From contig NC_056420.1 in the NCBI RefSeq assembly GCF_905147365.1, positions 444,001 to 508,000 of the forward strand: 64,000 nucleotides of DNA. Direction: 5' to 3'. Positions 22,046 through 33,060 of this stretch are shown piece by piece. The position numbers and the translations under genes are program-made. The stretch is from Aricia agestis (taxonomy: Eukaryota > Arthropoda > Insecta > Lepidoptera > Lycaenidae). Below the pieces are notes generated by a model. The model worked only from the letters and a program-made list of their open reading frames with translations, ran no database searches and was not told the DNA's origin. How positions within the stretch are numbered: the first letter of the stretch is position 1; every line of letters begins with the position of its first letter.

Positions 22046-23286
22046 AACATACAACAACAATAAAATATATCTCGCGACAGCCCACGACTAGACTGATGTT
22101 GTCGCACACGACAAACAGCTGTCGCGCGCTGTCACCACAATGATTATATTGGCAACAACAACAACAAGTTCCCACAATAGACTTCAAAATTAATCAGGAT
22201 TTTTTCACATTTTGCGTTCAATTACAGAGTAGGTAAAAGGCAGATTTGGGAAATTATTTGCAGTCTTGCTAATTGTGTTTAAAAAACTTTACGCTGTCAC
22301 CACTTTTGAAAATGTTTCTTGACAATGTTTACTAAATTATTTCATTCCTATAATATATTATAATATGATTGTATAACTATATCCGACTGAATCCCTATCG
22401 TTGAACTGAAACTAAAATAATATGTATATTTTATAAAAAAAAAAAACGGTTGGCATATGGATCCTTTTTTTCTTTCCTTCATAGCACTAAATACGGTCCT
22501 GTGTGTGGAACTGCAAATCTTCTGTCCCACATCCATTTCCAAGCTAATAAGACAAAGAATATGAGTTTTTATTCCTTTGTGTCGTTTAATTCGTGCATGC
22601 CTATGTAATTTCAATTCGAACAACCCATTTCTTTAATGGTACACAAATAGACTTGCAAACCTAAGTAAAACAGTGCAATTTTTTAACCTAATTGCATTTG
22701 CAGCTATTTTTCTTTGTTGTTTTGATTGAAGCCACGGTTTACAAATACGAGTAATTTATGTTCTTTTACACTTCCGATTACGAGCTCAAGTAGAGAGGCC
22801 GTATAAAGAAGGCTCAATCGTCGCGGTCACCGGATTATATTCGATATATCAGTCGGATCTCCGAAGTCACAAAACAATCTGATCGATGAATAATGTATAA
22901 AACATTTAGGAGTAAATGGGATTTTTCGAGCCTGTGTTCTTACGGAGTCGCGTCAAATTAAGAATGATTGATCCGACCGCCCGACCCGCGTCAGCACTGA
23001 GCCTAATTATATTGATTTTTCCTGTATGCTCCATTAGATATAGTATTATAAATCATGTTAGCTACATGACAAGAAATGTATCATAACAATGTCGACTTTG
23101 TCTGACTCTACAGCTCTACAAAATAATATCTCTTCTGATAATAACGTAATCACGTTCTTACTTTGTTATTATTGTTCCGATATTCTTCTTACTAAATACA
23201 TAATGATTCTAAATGCGTATGTCTATGTAACCTGCTTAAGCGTAAAACGACTAAGTCGCTGATCCAATTTGGATGAAATTTAGTGT
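22046..23286. other. Non-coding, degenerate Helitron-like tract at the right
   Basis: No supported gene. Around 23200-23290 TGATTCTAAATGCGTATG, CTGATCCAATTTGGATG resembles the 5' part of the short Helitron-like elements, strongly diverged. The 91-codon minus frame at 22348-22623 has no recognisable domain. Confidence 0.35.
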
Positions 23287-23328
23287 ATTTCCATGGACTC
23301 AAGGACTACATATTGAGTCCATGGAAAT
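23287..23328. repeat. Perfect inverted repeat, 16-base arms
   Basis: ATTTCCATGGACTCAA (23287-23302) and TTGAGTCCATGGAAAT (23313-23328) form an exact hairpin with a 10-base loop. The right arm corresponds to the TTTGAGTCCCGGGAAAGG motif of nearby Helitron-like elements, so the left arm is probably a local inverted duplication. Confidence 0.85.
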
Positions 23329-23915
23329 TAGGAAACATTTTAACCCCTAAAATGTACGAGTTAGGATATACTTTCGGTATTTCAAGACACATCTAAATAA
23401 GTATACCTGTTTGACGTACATCCTAAGCATCTCGAGGAGCTCTCAACTTGAGTACGCAGGGCACGTAATTTCCCTCTCAATTGTCAACCATCTCACATTT
23501 TACTTTTCTGAATCAGTAATTTGTTTGAATGCGAGGCCCATCCGTCTCCGACAGACAAATTGTGAGAATTAGTTGGTACTTAGAGTAGCTGGGTAGAGAG
23601 ACGTGTTAATGGCTTCGACGCGAATGTAAGACATATTATTATACGACTTAACAGAAAATATTTTGCGTCTGGAATGAGTAAGAAGTTATCCAGTAAAGTA
23701 TTTATTTACACATAATAATATTATTCAAGGCTTAAGTGTTATGCACATGTACGAGTGGGATATGCGTGGAACCCCAAAGGAAGATTTTCTAACCGAGCGA
23801 GGTGGTATGCTCGATCAGGCCGAAGCACTCATTATTGATTTCAGTTCTCTTAATATACACTGACGCACCTAGAAAACTTCCACTACCACCATACATGTAA
23901 GAATGTGCTCCATAT

Positions 23916-24249
23916 ATTTTTTTTTATGAAATAAGGGGGCAAACGAGCAAACGGGTCACCTGATGGAAAGCAACTTCCGTCGCCCATGGACACTCGCAGT
24001 ATCAGCAGAGCTGCAGGTGCGTTGCCGGCCTTTTAAGGGGGAATAGGGTAATAGGGGAGGGTAGGGATGGGAAGGTAAGAGAATAGGGGAGAGTAGGGAA
24101 GGGAATAGGGTAGGGGATTGGGCCTCCGGTAAACTCACTCACTCGGCGAAACACAGCGCAAGCGCTGTTTCACGCCGGTTTTCTGTGAGGACGTGGTATT
24201 TCTCCGGTCGAGCCGGCCCATTCGTACCGAAGCATGGCTCTCCCACGTA
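23916..24249 (-). repeat. SINE family A, full length
   Basis: T-run, then AAGGGGGCAAACGAGCAAAC, purine tract, AACTCACTCACTCGGCG and the head ending GGCTCTCCCACG. All parts are present. Confidence 0.9.
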
Positions 24250-24298
24250 TAAATATTTTATATTATTATATTATATGCATTTGGATGTCTCGAGTGTT

Positions 24299-24428
24299 CC
24301 ATGTAAGTCGGTGCTTCTCGTCGGGTCAGTCCCTGAACCGATGTTAGGCACCATAGTTCCAACATTCACAAAAAACTTGTAAAAAAATTAATAATAATAA
24401 TATCTATGGACGCTTCACACCACGTCAG
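24299..24428. repeat. Degenerate LINE 3' UTR next to a SINE B tail
   Basis: GTGCTTCTCGTCGGGTCAGT then CTGAACCGATGTTAGGCACC resembles the 3' UTR of the LINE at 15.9 kb, diverged. Immediately after it, 24385-24428 (AATAATAATAATATCTATGG, GCTTCACACCACGTCAG) is the tail end of a minus-strand family B SINE. Confidence 0.55.
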
Positions 24429-25109
24429 AAATAGATTTCTAAAGGCACTACGCGATGACAAAGTCTTTGTGGTGATTGAAACGATCACCGAATGACTATA
24501 TTTATCATCGTCGTCATCTTCGTGTTTTTAACACTTTCACTAATATTTGTACGAAAGTTTTCTCACAATTATTCGTATAATGATGCCTTGCAGCAAAGTT
24601 ATGATTGAAACACAAACAAAATTTACAATGGAAACAATATGTTGTGTTCTCATAATTTGTTTCCATCCGTATTAGCTTTCCATCAGGAGATCTGTCAGCT
24701 CGTAAACATTTATAGCCAGTAGAAAACGAGCACATAGTTATTAAATGCGGACATTAATGAAAATACTTCAGAACAGAAAGGAGAACTATATTTGAGTTTC
24801 TCTAATTCCATTATGGCGAACGCAATTTAGGAAATAAATACAAAACAGAAAGCTGTTTGTGCATTACATTCTATTATTTCACGAATAAAACTTTATTGAG
24901 TTTTTGTTCTTGTTTCGTTTTGTGTTTTAAAATGGCGAGGCTGCAACGAAGCGTTACTACAATCTCAATGCGAAAAGCGTGGAAACATTTTTCTAAAAAA
25001 CTAAACGCAAATATTATGTGTAACAAAAGAGTTTATCATAATCATCGTTGGGTAGTCCACTAACGCCAATTAGGGTCATAATAATTAAAATTCAATGCCT
25101 ATTGCCTAG

Positions 25110-25395
25110 TCTAAATACCATCCTCACCATCCTCATCACCTTGATGAGTGGCAGTCTTCCACAGTGCGTTTTTCGCGTAACTTTCTGCCGCGCACTGTAA
25201 AACTCTGGAATAAACTGTCACCAGCAGTATTTCCGGACCGATACGACCTGCAAACCTTCAAGAAGAGAGCGTATTCCCTCTTAAAAGGCTGACAAAGCAC
25301 CTGCAGCTCTTCTGATGTTGCGAGTGTCCATGGGCGACGGTAGTTGCTTACCATCTGGTGACCCGTTTGCTCGTTTGCCCCCTTATTTAATATAT
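25110..25395 (+). pseudogene. C-terminal end and 3' UTR of a second LINE
   Basis: Read from base 25110 in frame to a TGA at 25290-25292, the translation contains FSRNFLPRTVKLWNKL and FPDRYDLQTFKKRAYSLLKG, a C-terminal signature of jockey/CR1-type LINE polyproteins in Lepidoptera. An in-frame TAG at 25107 and the absence of any upstream reverse transcriptase mark it as a 5'-truncated copy. The TGA comes from CCGG changed to CTGA; in the SINE copies the frame would continue through RQRTCSSS-type residues. The 3' UTR (GGTGACCCGTTTGCTCGTTT) and the bases from about 25273 onward are the same as the 3' part of SINE family A, so this LINE, or a close relative, is the likely source of the SINE tail. 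Confidence 0.8.
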
Positions 25396-25507
25396 ATAAA
25401 AAATACCATACCTTCTTGTTCGTATTATGAAGAACAACGGTAATAGAATTTTATTATCCAAGTATCTAGCGATATTTATGCTGAAGTACTTTTTACTTTA
25501 TTTCCAA

Positions 25508-25721
25508 CTAGATGACACCCGCAACTCCGTTGCGCCAAAATTCGTTTATCGCGCGGGAACTGTAAATTTTTTCGGGATATAAACTACCCTATGTCTATTC
25601 TCGGGACTCAAAATATCTCCATACCAAATTTCAGCAAAATCGGTTCAGCGGTTCGAGCGTGAAGAGGTATCAGACAGACAGACAGACAGACACACTTTCG
25701 CATTTATAATATTAGTATGGA
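25508..25721 (-). mobile_element. Short Helitron-like element, complete
   Basis: On the minus strand it begins A|TCCATACTAATATTATAAATG, holds a (GTCT)n run and GCTGAAATTTGGTATGGAG, and ends with the CGCAACGGAGTTGCG hairpin and CTAG|T. Both termini and the A/T insertion site are intact; no protein is encoded. Confidence 0.85.
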
Positions 25722-26588
25722 TTTCTACAAGTTTTTGTTTTAAATATATACAAGCAAAATCATTTAAAAAAGACAATTATATTATAAAACATATAACCAA
25801 TTTTAAATTGCCTGCGAATGGGAAAATGTGTACGGAGCTTCTCAATATCTACAATTTTATGGCGTCTAACAGCACGTTGAATTATGCTATTTCGTAGCAA
25901 CAGTCTTTTGCAGTTTTTACAGTCTTAAAAAAGTAACCTCAAACATGAATATTTCTCTGAAGTTTTTCTTTAAATTATTGAAAACAAACACCTGATTTTT
26001 ATTCCAAAATGCAATCAGCAACTTTGGATCTCTACGTACGCAATATCTGGTTGGTGCTACGCCTAAATTCATCCGTCCCACTAGCTTATAAAATGAAAAG
26101 AACAGACAGTCCTTGCGCACTCTGAGGCACTTAAATTTACTCCTGCATGTTAAATGAAACCGGCTACTCAAATCTTTATGCGTGAACATATTTTCGCATT
26201 CATTAATTTCTTCCCTTTGAGGTTTCGCAGTACAGAGACTAATTATAGACCAGTGATAGCACTCGACGTTCAGATATTGGTCTGCTATATTGGAAATCTG
26301 TTGGCTTGTATTCCGTTTGCCGCCCACCGATATATTGAACTGAATAAACTATGTTGCCGCGTAAAAGTCTGAGTGATTCCGTATGAGTTATAAAAGCATT
26401 TTCGGATCGTTTTCCTTTGAGGAATGTGAATTTATTTTGTAGGCTGAAGTAACAGATAATACCAACTTACCTCTTACTTTTTAAAATAGACGTACAGTGT
26501 ACGGAGAAACATTAAACCGTCTCGCTTTATTTATTACAAGAATCACAAATTGCGAAAGATTGACTATTAAATAGATAGTCAATTTAAA
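25722..26588. other. Non-coding; unassigned 136-codon frame
   Basis: A minus-strand frame covers 25917-26327. Its translation is rich in basic and aromatic residues (e.g. KCLRVRKDCLFFSFYKLVGR) but I recognise no family. It might be remnant retroelement coding sequence, or chance. Confidence 0.3.
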
Positions 26589-26891
26589 CGTGGGAGAGCC
26601 ATGCTTCGGCATGCATGGGCCGGCTCGACCGGAGAAATACGATGGTGTCACAGAAAACAGCGCTTGCGCTGTGTTTCGCCGAGTGAGTGAGTTTACCGGA
26701 GGCCCGATTCCCTCCCCTAACCTCCCTTATTCCCTTCTTTTCCCTACCCTCCCCTATTACCCTATTCCCTCTTAAAAGGCCGGCAACGCACCTGCAGCTC
26801 TTCTGATGCTGCGAGTGTCCATGGGCGACGGAAGTTGCTTTCCATCAGGAGACCCGTTTGCTTGTTTGCCCCCTTATTACATTAAAAAAAA
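26589..26891 (+). repeat. SINE family A, near full length
   Basis: Runs from CGTGGGAGAGCCATGCTTCG with the B-box-like GGCTCGACCGG, a shortened C-rich tract and CGCACCTGCAGCTC to CCCCCTTATTACATT and an A-run. A short deletion removes part of the CACGTCCTCACAGAAAACC segment. Confidence 0.9.
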
Positions 26892-27065
26892 TTATAGTTC
26901 AGCTACGCCTTGGCCAATTGTCTGCGTGGTTTTATCTAGGAATCTTGCAGACTACGGAAATTTTAAGTAGCTTCATTGTACCCCCGGGCCTACGGCAACC
27001 ACCACCACCACTACATTAACTTGGCTAACAACAAGTATCACGGCGGTTTTCTGTAAGGCCATAGT

Positions 27066-27308
27066 AAAAGGAGGGGAAGTACCTAAGTTATCTTCATATA
27101 AAGGCACCGCGCGCGGCTTGTATGTGTGCGCCATAGTATCAATGCGTCGCCACGTACGGCACACAACAAAATCTCGGCCAGTTTTATAAGGCTGGTACCG
27201 CCGAGTTTTTTTTGTGTGCCGTACGTGGCGACGCATTGATACTATGGCGCACACATACAAGCCGCACGCGGTGCCTTTGTATGAAGATAACTTACTTCCC
27301 CTCCTTTA
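27066..27308. mobile_element. Large foldback, arms over 100 bases
   Basis: The left arm (about 27066-27178) and right arm (about 27197-27308) are nearly exact reverse complements, e.g. GTGTGCGCCATAGTATCAAT against ATTGATACTATGGCGCACAC and AAAGGAGGGGAAGTA against its inverse. The loop is about 20 bases around TTTTATAAGGC. No transposase or clear target duplication is present. The minus-strand frame here is made of the two mirrored arms. Confidence 0.9.
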
Positions 27309-27387
27309 ACTTTGGTAAGGCTATGTTATCTGTTTCATTACCACCTTACTTACATTACCAAGCTTAGCTCTGCTTAGTAAGGAAGTA

Positions 27388-28022
27388 CAGTACTCCCAAA
27401 TTAATAATGCGCATGGAAATCTTCGCAAATTGTTGTAATCACGAAAACACCCGAATCTATGAAAATTGCATTTTGCACCTTGTTCAAAACAAATAGAAGT
27501 ACATATCTGTATAGCCGGTGACTGTCCGCTGTCGCTAACTCACCGAGAAGCCATAGCGGCGTTACCATGGTAACGTCCAAGCAACGCCAGCCGGGCTAGC
27601 ACGGCCACCAGTAGAAATGCGAAAGTATGAACAAACTGTGGACACAAACTTAAGGTCCGTTCCGATCTTCAATCAAAATGCCACTTTATGACAGACTATA
27701 ATATATATGTCATAAAGTAGGATATTATTTGAATTTTTAGGACTATAGTCTGTCATTAAGTGGTATTTTAATTGAATTTTTCGGAACGAAAAAAGATCGG
27801 AACTTCACCTTAAGTTTATCTCCGCAGTTTGTCTATACTTTCGCATTTCTACTGGTGGCCGTGCTAGCCCGGCAGGTGCCTCTACGTCACTGCGAAGCGC
27901 TGTTTTTCTTAAAGTTAAGTTTAAAACAGCGCTTGAAGCGACGTCTTCCGACGCTCGGGAAATACGATCGTTGCCGAAAAATTACGAAAATTTCTATGCG
28001 CATTATCACTTTGGGAGCACTG
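27388..28022. mobile_element. TIR element with TA duplication, carrying a nested foldback
   Basis: CAGTACTCCCAAATTAATAA (27388) and the inverse ending TTTGGGAGCACTG (28022) start TIRs of about 40 bases, with ATGCGCATRGAAAT matches further in. TA lies on both sides (27386-27387, 28023-28024), compatible with Tc1/mariner-type insertion. The 635-bp body is non-coding and is interrupted by the foldback at 27591-27872. Confidence 0.7.
27591..27872. mobile_element. Foldback MITE with nested hairpins
   Basis: CCGGGCTAGCACGGCCACCA and GTAGAAATGCGAAAGTAT at the left are mirrored exactly at 27835-27872. Internal CACTTTATGACAGACTATA mirrors TATAGTCTGTCATTAAGTG, and that inner arm holds a smaller ACTTTATGACA/TGTCATAAAGT hairpin. 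CAG flanks both sides. A fragment of the same arm occurs at 55500-55553. Confidence 0.85.
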
Positions 28023-28466
28023 TAATGTAGTAATTACGGGCTAATATTTAGAGCACAGAGTTACCTGCTCGAGCTGTCAGCGCTGAGACGAAGGTTGTTA
28101 TGCGCGTCACGCTCCAAACGCTAAACCTCGTCACTCAAGAAATTAGAATAATCTAATTTCCTCCGATCCTTTCATGCTTCGAATTAAGTTCCTTGCAGAC
28201 AATGTCTCGGTTTTGTGATTAAAGTTGCAGAAAGTATTCTTGATGTTAAGGATGATACAAGTTCGAAAGTTTTCCGATAGATGTATTAGGGTTTGCAATA
28301 TAAAAGTAAGAAATACTAGATGTTGCAATCTTGTTGCAGCATATTTGGTTTCCTTCGGGAACTGTACTTTATGTTTTTGTTTTTTCCCCGGCATCAAAAT
28401 TATATTTTTCACTTAAATTATCTGTCAAAATACGTTAAGTATTTTAAGATTGATGAATTAAGAGAC

Positions 28467-28514
28467 AGACGATATGCTTAGTACATAATATATTATGTAC
28501 TAAGCATATCGTCT
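28467..28514. repeat. Perfect 48-bp palindrome
   Basis: Arms 28467-28490 and 28491-28514 are exact reverse complements with no spacer, centred on ATAATATATTAT and ending AGACGATATGC / GCATATCGTCT. No element boundary was recognised. Confidence 0.95.
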
Positions 28515-29767
28515 AATATATTAGCAGGCATAGCATGGTCACCATAGAAACGGTTTCTTTCTACGGAAGAATAGACAAAGTGACAGTTAGACTATGGAAA
28601 TTCGCCATTTTGTCGATAAAATCTGTCAGTATATCGATTATTTCCCATGTCTACTGTTGTTATGCTAGCCCTGCAGGTGAGAACAAATCAGACACGTTAA
28701 AAAAACTGCCAGTTAAATATATAATATCAGGGCTGAAATATAAAGAAAAACATAAAGGCATTTTCCATGTACGCCCACTGGTATAAAAACATTTCCAACT
28801 TCACTTCCAGGCTGTACTTAGCATGAATCACAATATTCCGCGTTGCCCACGTAAATCCTCGAAATGATTTCTAAAAATTACCGAAAAACGTGGATTCTTT
28901 ACAAATATTCGCCAGGAATGAGGAGCGTAACCTTGAGTCTGGAGATCAAAGGACGGGACTTAAAAAGCGTGAACAGCCAGCCCACCGCGCGCTGTGATTA
29001 GAATACCAAAGTGTACAAACAAAAGTATGCTTCAGAAGCGACAGGAGATTGTGTGAGTTCATCATAGCCACCTATTGTGGACAAGGAATGAATTGGAATC
29101 ATTGTTGGCATTATTTTTTTGAGGTTTCATACTATTGTCTAATCGTCCAATGATCGCTTGTGAAGGTCTGATTGTTGCTTAAACTAATAATGCTTTAATT
29201 TGATCGATTTCGATAAATTACTTATAAACTGTTACGCGTATGAAGGCGCATGTTAATAAACCTATCTGCAACGAGAAAAACCAACAAGCTTATCTACGGC
29301 CTGGGAAACGAGAGCTCGCAACATAAATCAGAGCGTTAAAGGCCCTTAAAATATAGACAAGAATATTACAGCGGCCATAACTTACGGGCGATCATACGGC
29401 ACATTAGGTTTTGTAGTTTCACACTTGCCGCGCCTCGGGTAATCCCTCATGGAACATGTCTAATAGCTTCTTGAAATTCGACCCTCACCCGCCCTCTTAA
29501 GCGCTCTAATCTGCAGCTTAAGTTCCTTTGGATATGTATATTGTATATCAACGAAAGATTAAATCCTGGAGTGACATCAAAGTAATGCTCTGAGTGATAT
29601 TAATACACCTTTTGAGAGCGTGCCTAGGTTTGGGAGTTAGGATACATAAGAATGAGAGTTTCGTGAATTGCTTAAAAAAGATGTGTTTTTTTTTAGATTA
29701 AATAAGTTGAAATAAAATATTTAATTTTGAACATTATGATGATAATTTAAGGCATGCGTTTAAGCCA
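28515..29767. other. Non-coding, no feature seen
   Basis: Mixed sequence without repeat termini that I recognise. The 83-codon plus frame at 28535-28786 has no identifiable domain and is not called. Confidence 0.35.
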
Positions 29768-29876
29768 GAGATGTGTTGCAAGGAATTTGTTTTTAAGATT
29801 CAATAGAATCGCTGCGCTGAGTCAAATAAAGCGGTTCTAATTGGTTCTCAAAAACACATTCCTCGCAACACATCTC
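29768..29876. mobile_element. TIR MITE, copy 2
   Basis: GAGATGTGTTGCAAGGAATT and the inverse CATTCCTCGCAACACATCTC are near-exact TIRs. The body shares CAATAGAATCGCTGCGCTGA with the copy at 21304-21414, which defines the family. Confidence 0.85.
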
Positions 29877-31512
29877 ATAAATTATAATTATAATTTAAAA
29901 ATTATAATTTAAAAATTTTAATAATTAAATTTAATTACGATAGCACGCAAAAATTAAACAGACCATTTCAAAGACAACAATACCGAGAACGATCCTCCTT
30001 AATGTTACCAATTAAACGGATCGGATCCAAAACAATCCGTCGTCTAAATAGTTAAGTAGTTTTAAGGAAAATATATAAGTATTGTAAGGCGTCGGTAATC
30101 CGCAAATCCATTAAGGGTACTTGTACAGAAAGTGAAGTGTTCTGTCGCACTTCAGCGTACAGCCTGCAGCGGGACTAAATAACACACGGCACAACCAGTC
30201 TTATCCCAGACAAAATAAAGATTTTATTGGCACGTATGTTTTCGGAGGATTTTCATCTAGCCGCCGGCGTAGATTGTGTTACCGTAAATAACCTATTTCG
30301 GGACTCGCGGGTGTTTTAAGTGCTGCGTTTATTAATTTTATACGATTTATTGTCACAGGAGACAAGCGAATATTCAGGAAAAGGTTAATTTGATTTCTAA
30401 ACGAGCGGTATTTCTAGCTCTTGTGAAATCTGATATTATTCAATAGTAAATAATTTACTGGACTTGAAAGTTATTTATAGCTTATCTTAGACCATTTAAG
30501 GACGTAGCTACAAGTCATAATAATTTTGTGTTGTTTCTTCTTCTTATATATAAAATTCTCGTGTCACAATGTTAGTCAACGTACTCCTCCGCAATGGCTT
30601 TACTGATTTTAACCAAATTTTATATGCATATTCAGTGGGTCTGAGAGTCGGCTACTGGGTACTTTTTGTATTGATAAGTGCATTTGTTGAATAAATAATA
30701 GTAAATTATTAAAACTCGAGACTGACGGCGACCATTGTTTGTGCGACGGGTTAGCGATGGACGTTGCCATGGTGACATACTTATTTAGTCACTTCAATAA
30801 AATAATACGGGCGAAATACTTTATATGGCAAAAAGTAACGTTTGCCGAGACAGCTAATAATATCTAAATGAGTAATGTATGCATACTAGTTTTGTAATAA
30901 TATTATAGTTTTGAAGGTACATAAAAGCAGACTCGACCGGTCGCTCTTCTATACAAAATGATAAGGGTTAACTTAGTGGTCTAAGTAGGCGAATAGTAAT
31001 AAAATATTTTCTTCTAGAATTACTCACAATTCTTTTTTGCGATTTGTCGATCTTAGCGAGATTAGAAGGGGATAAATAGGTAAAGTAAATAGATTAGTGG
31101 AGCCTCTCCTAATGATGAGAAATATTCTCGTGCGTGAAATAAGTGAGGGATCCGTTAGAATCAAGCAACATATTCCCCCGTACCGTTTCATCTCGAATGA
31201 CGAATGGGAGCTTTACAGTAAATTACTTATTATTAAATTAATGTGTAGCTATTTTGAGATGCCGAATTATATTTCTTATGCTCGGATACGGCTAAATTAT
31301 TGATTTCTGAGAAATTCCTGTATCATTGACGTTGTTGTTAATATCAAAATCTGAATATTATGTTTTATAATTAGTGACAATACATACACAAGTAATATAA
31401 ATATAATATAATAGTACAAACGACTGTACATTATCTTTACAGGCAGTAATTGTATCTGTGAAGGACACCCAAGACTCAAATTCACGAGATTTTGTAACAA
31501 GAAATACCCTAA
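29877..31512. other. Non-coding with a partial Helitron-like start
   Basis: At 30543-30680, TATATATAAAATTCTCGTGT, CACAATGTTAGTC and TTTTAACCAAATTTTATATG resemble the 5' half of another Helitron-like family; no 3' end was found. The rest shows no supported gene. Confidence 0.4.
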
Positions 31513-31655
31513 TCGTTACTAATATTATAAATACGAAAGTGTGTCTGTTTGTCTGTAATTATGTTTACTCTTTACGCTTAAACGGTTGAATAAATAGGTA
31601 TCCTGGGAAAGGACATAGGATAGTTTTGTTGCAGAAAAATGCGGGCGTCATCTAG
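31513..31655 (+). mobile_element. Short Helitron-like element, internally deleted
   Basis: TCGTTACTAATATTATAAAT at the start, GTGTGTCTGTTTGTCTG, then a shortened middle with CTGGGAAAGGACATAGGAT and the end GCGGGCGTCATCTAG|T. About 70 bases of the usual middle are missing. Confidence 0.75.
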
Positions 31656-32687
31656 TGTCTAAATTAAAGACTTTCATAGTAATTACCTAGGTTTTGGAGG
31701 GGTCAGATCACCTGGGAGAAAAAAATGAAAAGGATACATGATTAACTGCTTCTTGTAATGTATTCGCATGACGCTAACGACAAATGAAACACTGCGCTTG
31801 CAGTTTAATTTATACGGATACGGCAGGTAGCTGCATTTCCACCGGTCTCTTCCAATCTCTTTCTAATTAAGTCATTTTAATTGGAAACAGTTTTGATGTT
31901 TCCCTACCAGTGTTGCGTCCGTTTTACGAAGTCTAAATACATATAAACAGTAGCGTAACTCAGTCGTTTCTCGAAATCAAGTCCATGCGATAGCTTACCA
32001 CGAGTCTACTATTTTAATACAGCGTAATATACGTCTTCGTTTCTAATTTAATCAAGCCTGAATATTTATTTTTAAACAGCAAAATATTTTTTTCATAATT
32101 ACATAGTACCTTATTCTGCTCTCCATAGTTTTTTTGAAATTGTATATTACTTATTCGCCGGAATCGAGAGATCTAATCGTTTAAAAGATGCGTATTAAAC
32201 TGGAACTAAAAAGTCAGGGACGATGATATGAGAGACTGGGAAAGGCCTACGTCAAAAGGTGATTTCTACATTTTATAATCAAATACAATTTACTAAAAGA
32301 ACGGTGGTAGAATAAAGACTATTTAAAGAAAATAGGAATGAAGATACTGTTTACTGTTTATACTGTGTAGTGTTGTTTAATTATTAACAAATTGTGTTTT
32401 ATCTGTACCGGGGAAGCAATTACTCGGTCCTCTCTCCGTACGTGTAAATTATCGCCTGCTTTAAATTACAAAAACCGTTTCATGTTCTTAAGATGTATGG
32501 GAGACGTGTTGGGTTTGTTAATTTTGTTTTAAATATCTACTTGTTACTGTTGTGCTCGTTCAATTTAGATAAAAATTGAGCTTATAGAACTGACGTTTTA
32601 CAAACGTTAATCTGACGTTTTACAAAGTTCAGTCAGTTCTATGGCTGAAGTAGGTATAGCATCGTGTCGTGTCATGCAGTGTGGTCT
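31656..32687. other. Non-coding, no feature seen
   Basis: AT-rich sequence without repeat termini or supported frames. A short inverted pair lies near 32590-32640 (GAACTGACGTTTTACAAACG region), possibly a decayed hairpin. Confidence 0.35.
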
Positions 32688-32825
32688 CTCCTTTACTAAT
32701 ATTATAAATGTGTATACCTATTGGTCTTTTTGTATGCTTTTCTTTATGTGACCTTTTCAATTGCAAATCATAGAACCGATTTTGATGTACACATTGTATT
32801 TGATTTCCGGGAAAAGACATAGGTA
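32688..32825 (+). mobile_element. Degenerate Helitron-like 5' half
   Basis: TCCTTTACTAATATTATAAA at the start and GAACCGATTTTGATGTAC, TTCCGGGAAAAGACATAGG follow the order of the short Helitron-like family, but the CTAG end is absent. Confidence 0.6.
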
Positions 32826-32909
32826 CCGTGTAATATAATCATATTTTTCATCGGCCGCTTTTATATAAATGTTTTTAAATACCTAGTGTAAATTAGCTTA
32901 AGCTATTAT

Positions 32910-33060
32910 TGTTATTTTCCACTTTTTTGGTAAAATGTGGCCCCGTGCGAGTTTCTTACGCCGGTTCTTTTCGCCGGGGTTAGTTCCCCAACCGGTGGTA
33001 GGCACTATGTAGACTTTCTGAGAACATTAATTGTTTCAAATTTATTCAGAAATAAAACAA
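32910..33060 (+). repeat. LINE 3' UTR fragment, same family as the 13.7-kb LINE
   Basis: CCGTGCGAGTTTCTTACGCC, GGTTAGTTCCCCAACCGG and TTATTCAGAAATAAAAC match the 3' UTR of the LINE at 15.9-16.0 kb. No coding sequence is attached, so this is a heavily 5'-truncated insertion. Confidence 0.85.

Noticed and set aside
25917..26327. 136-codon minus frame
   Set aside because: No recognised family; kept only as a note because remnant retroelement coding cannot be excluded.
26973..27260. 95-codon minus frame
   Set aside because: It is built from the two mirrored arms of the foldback at 27066-27308.
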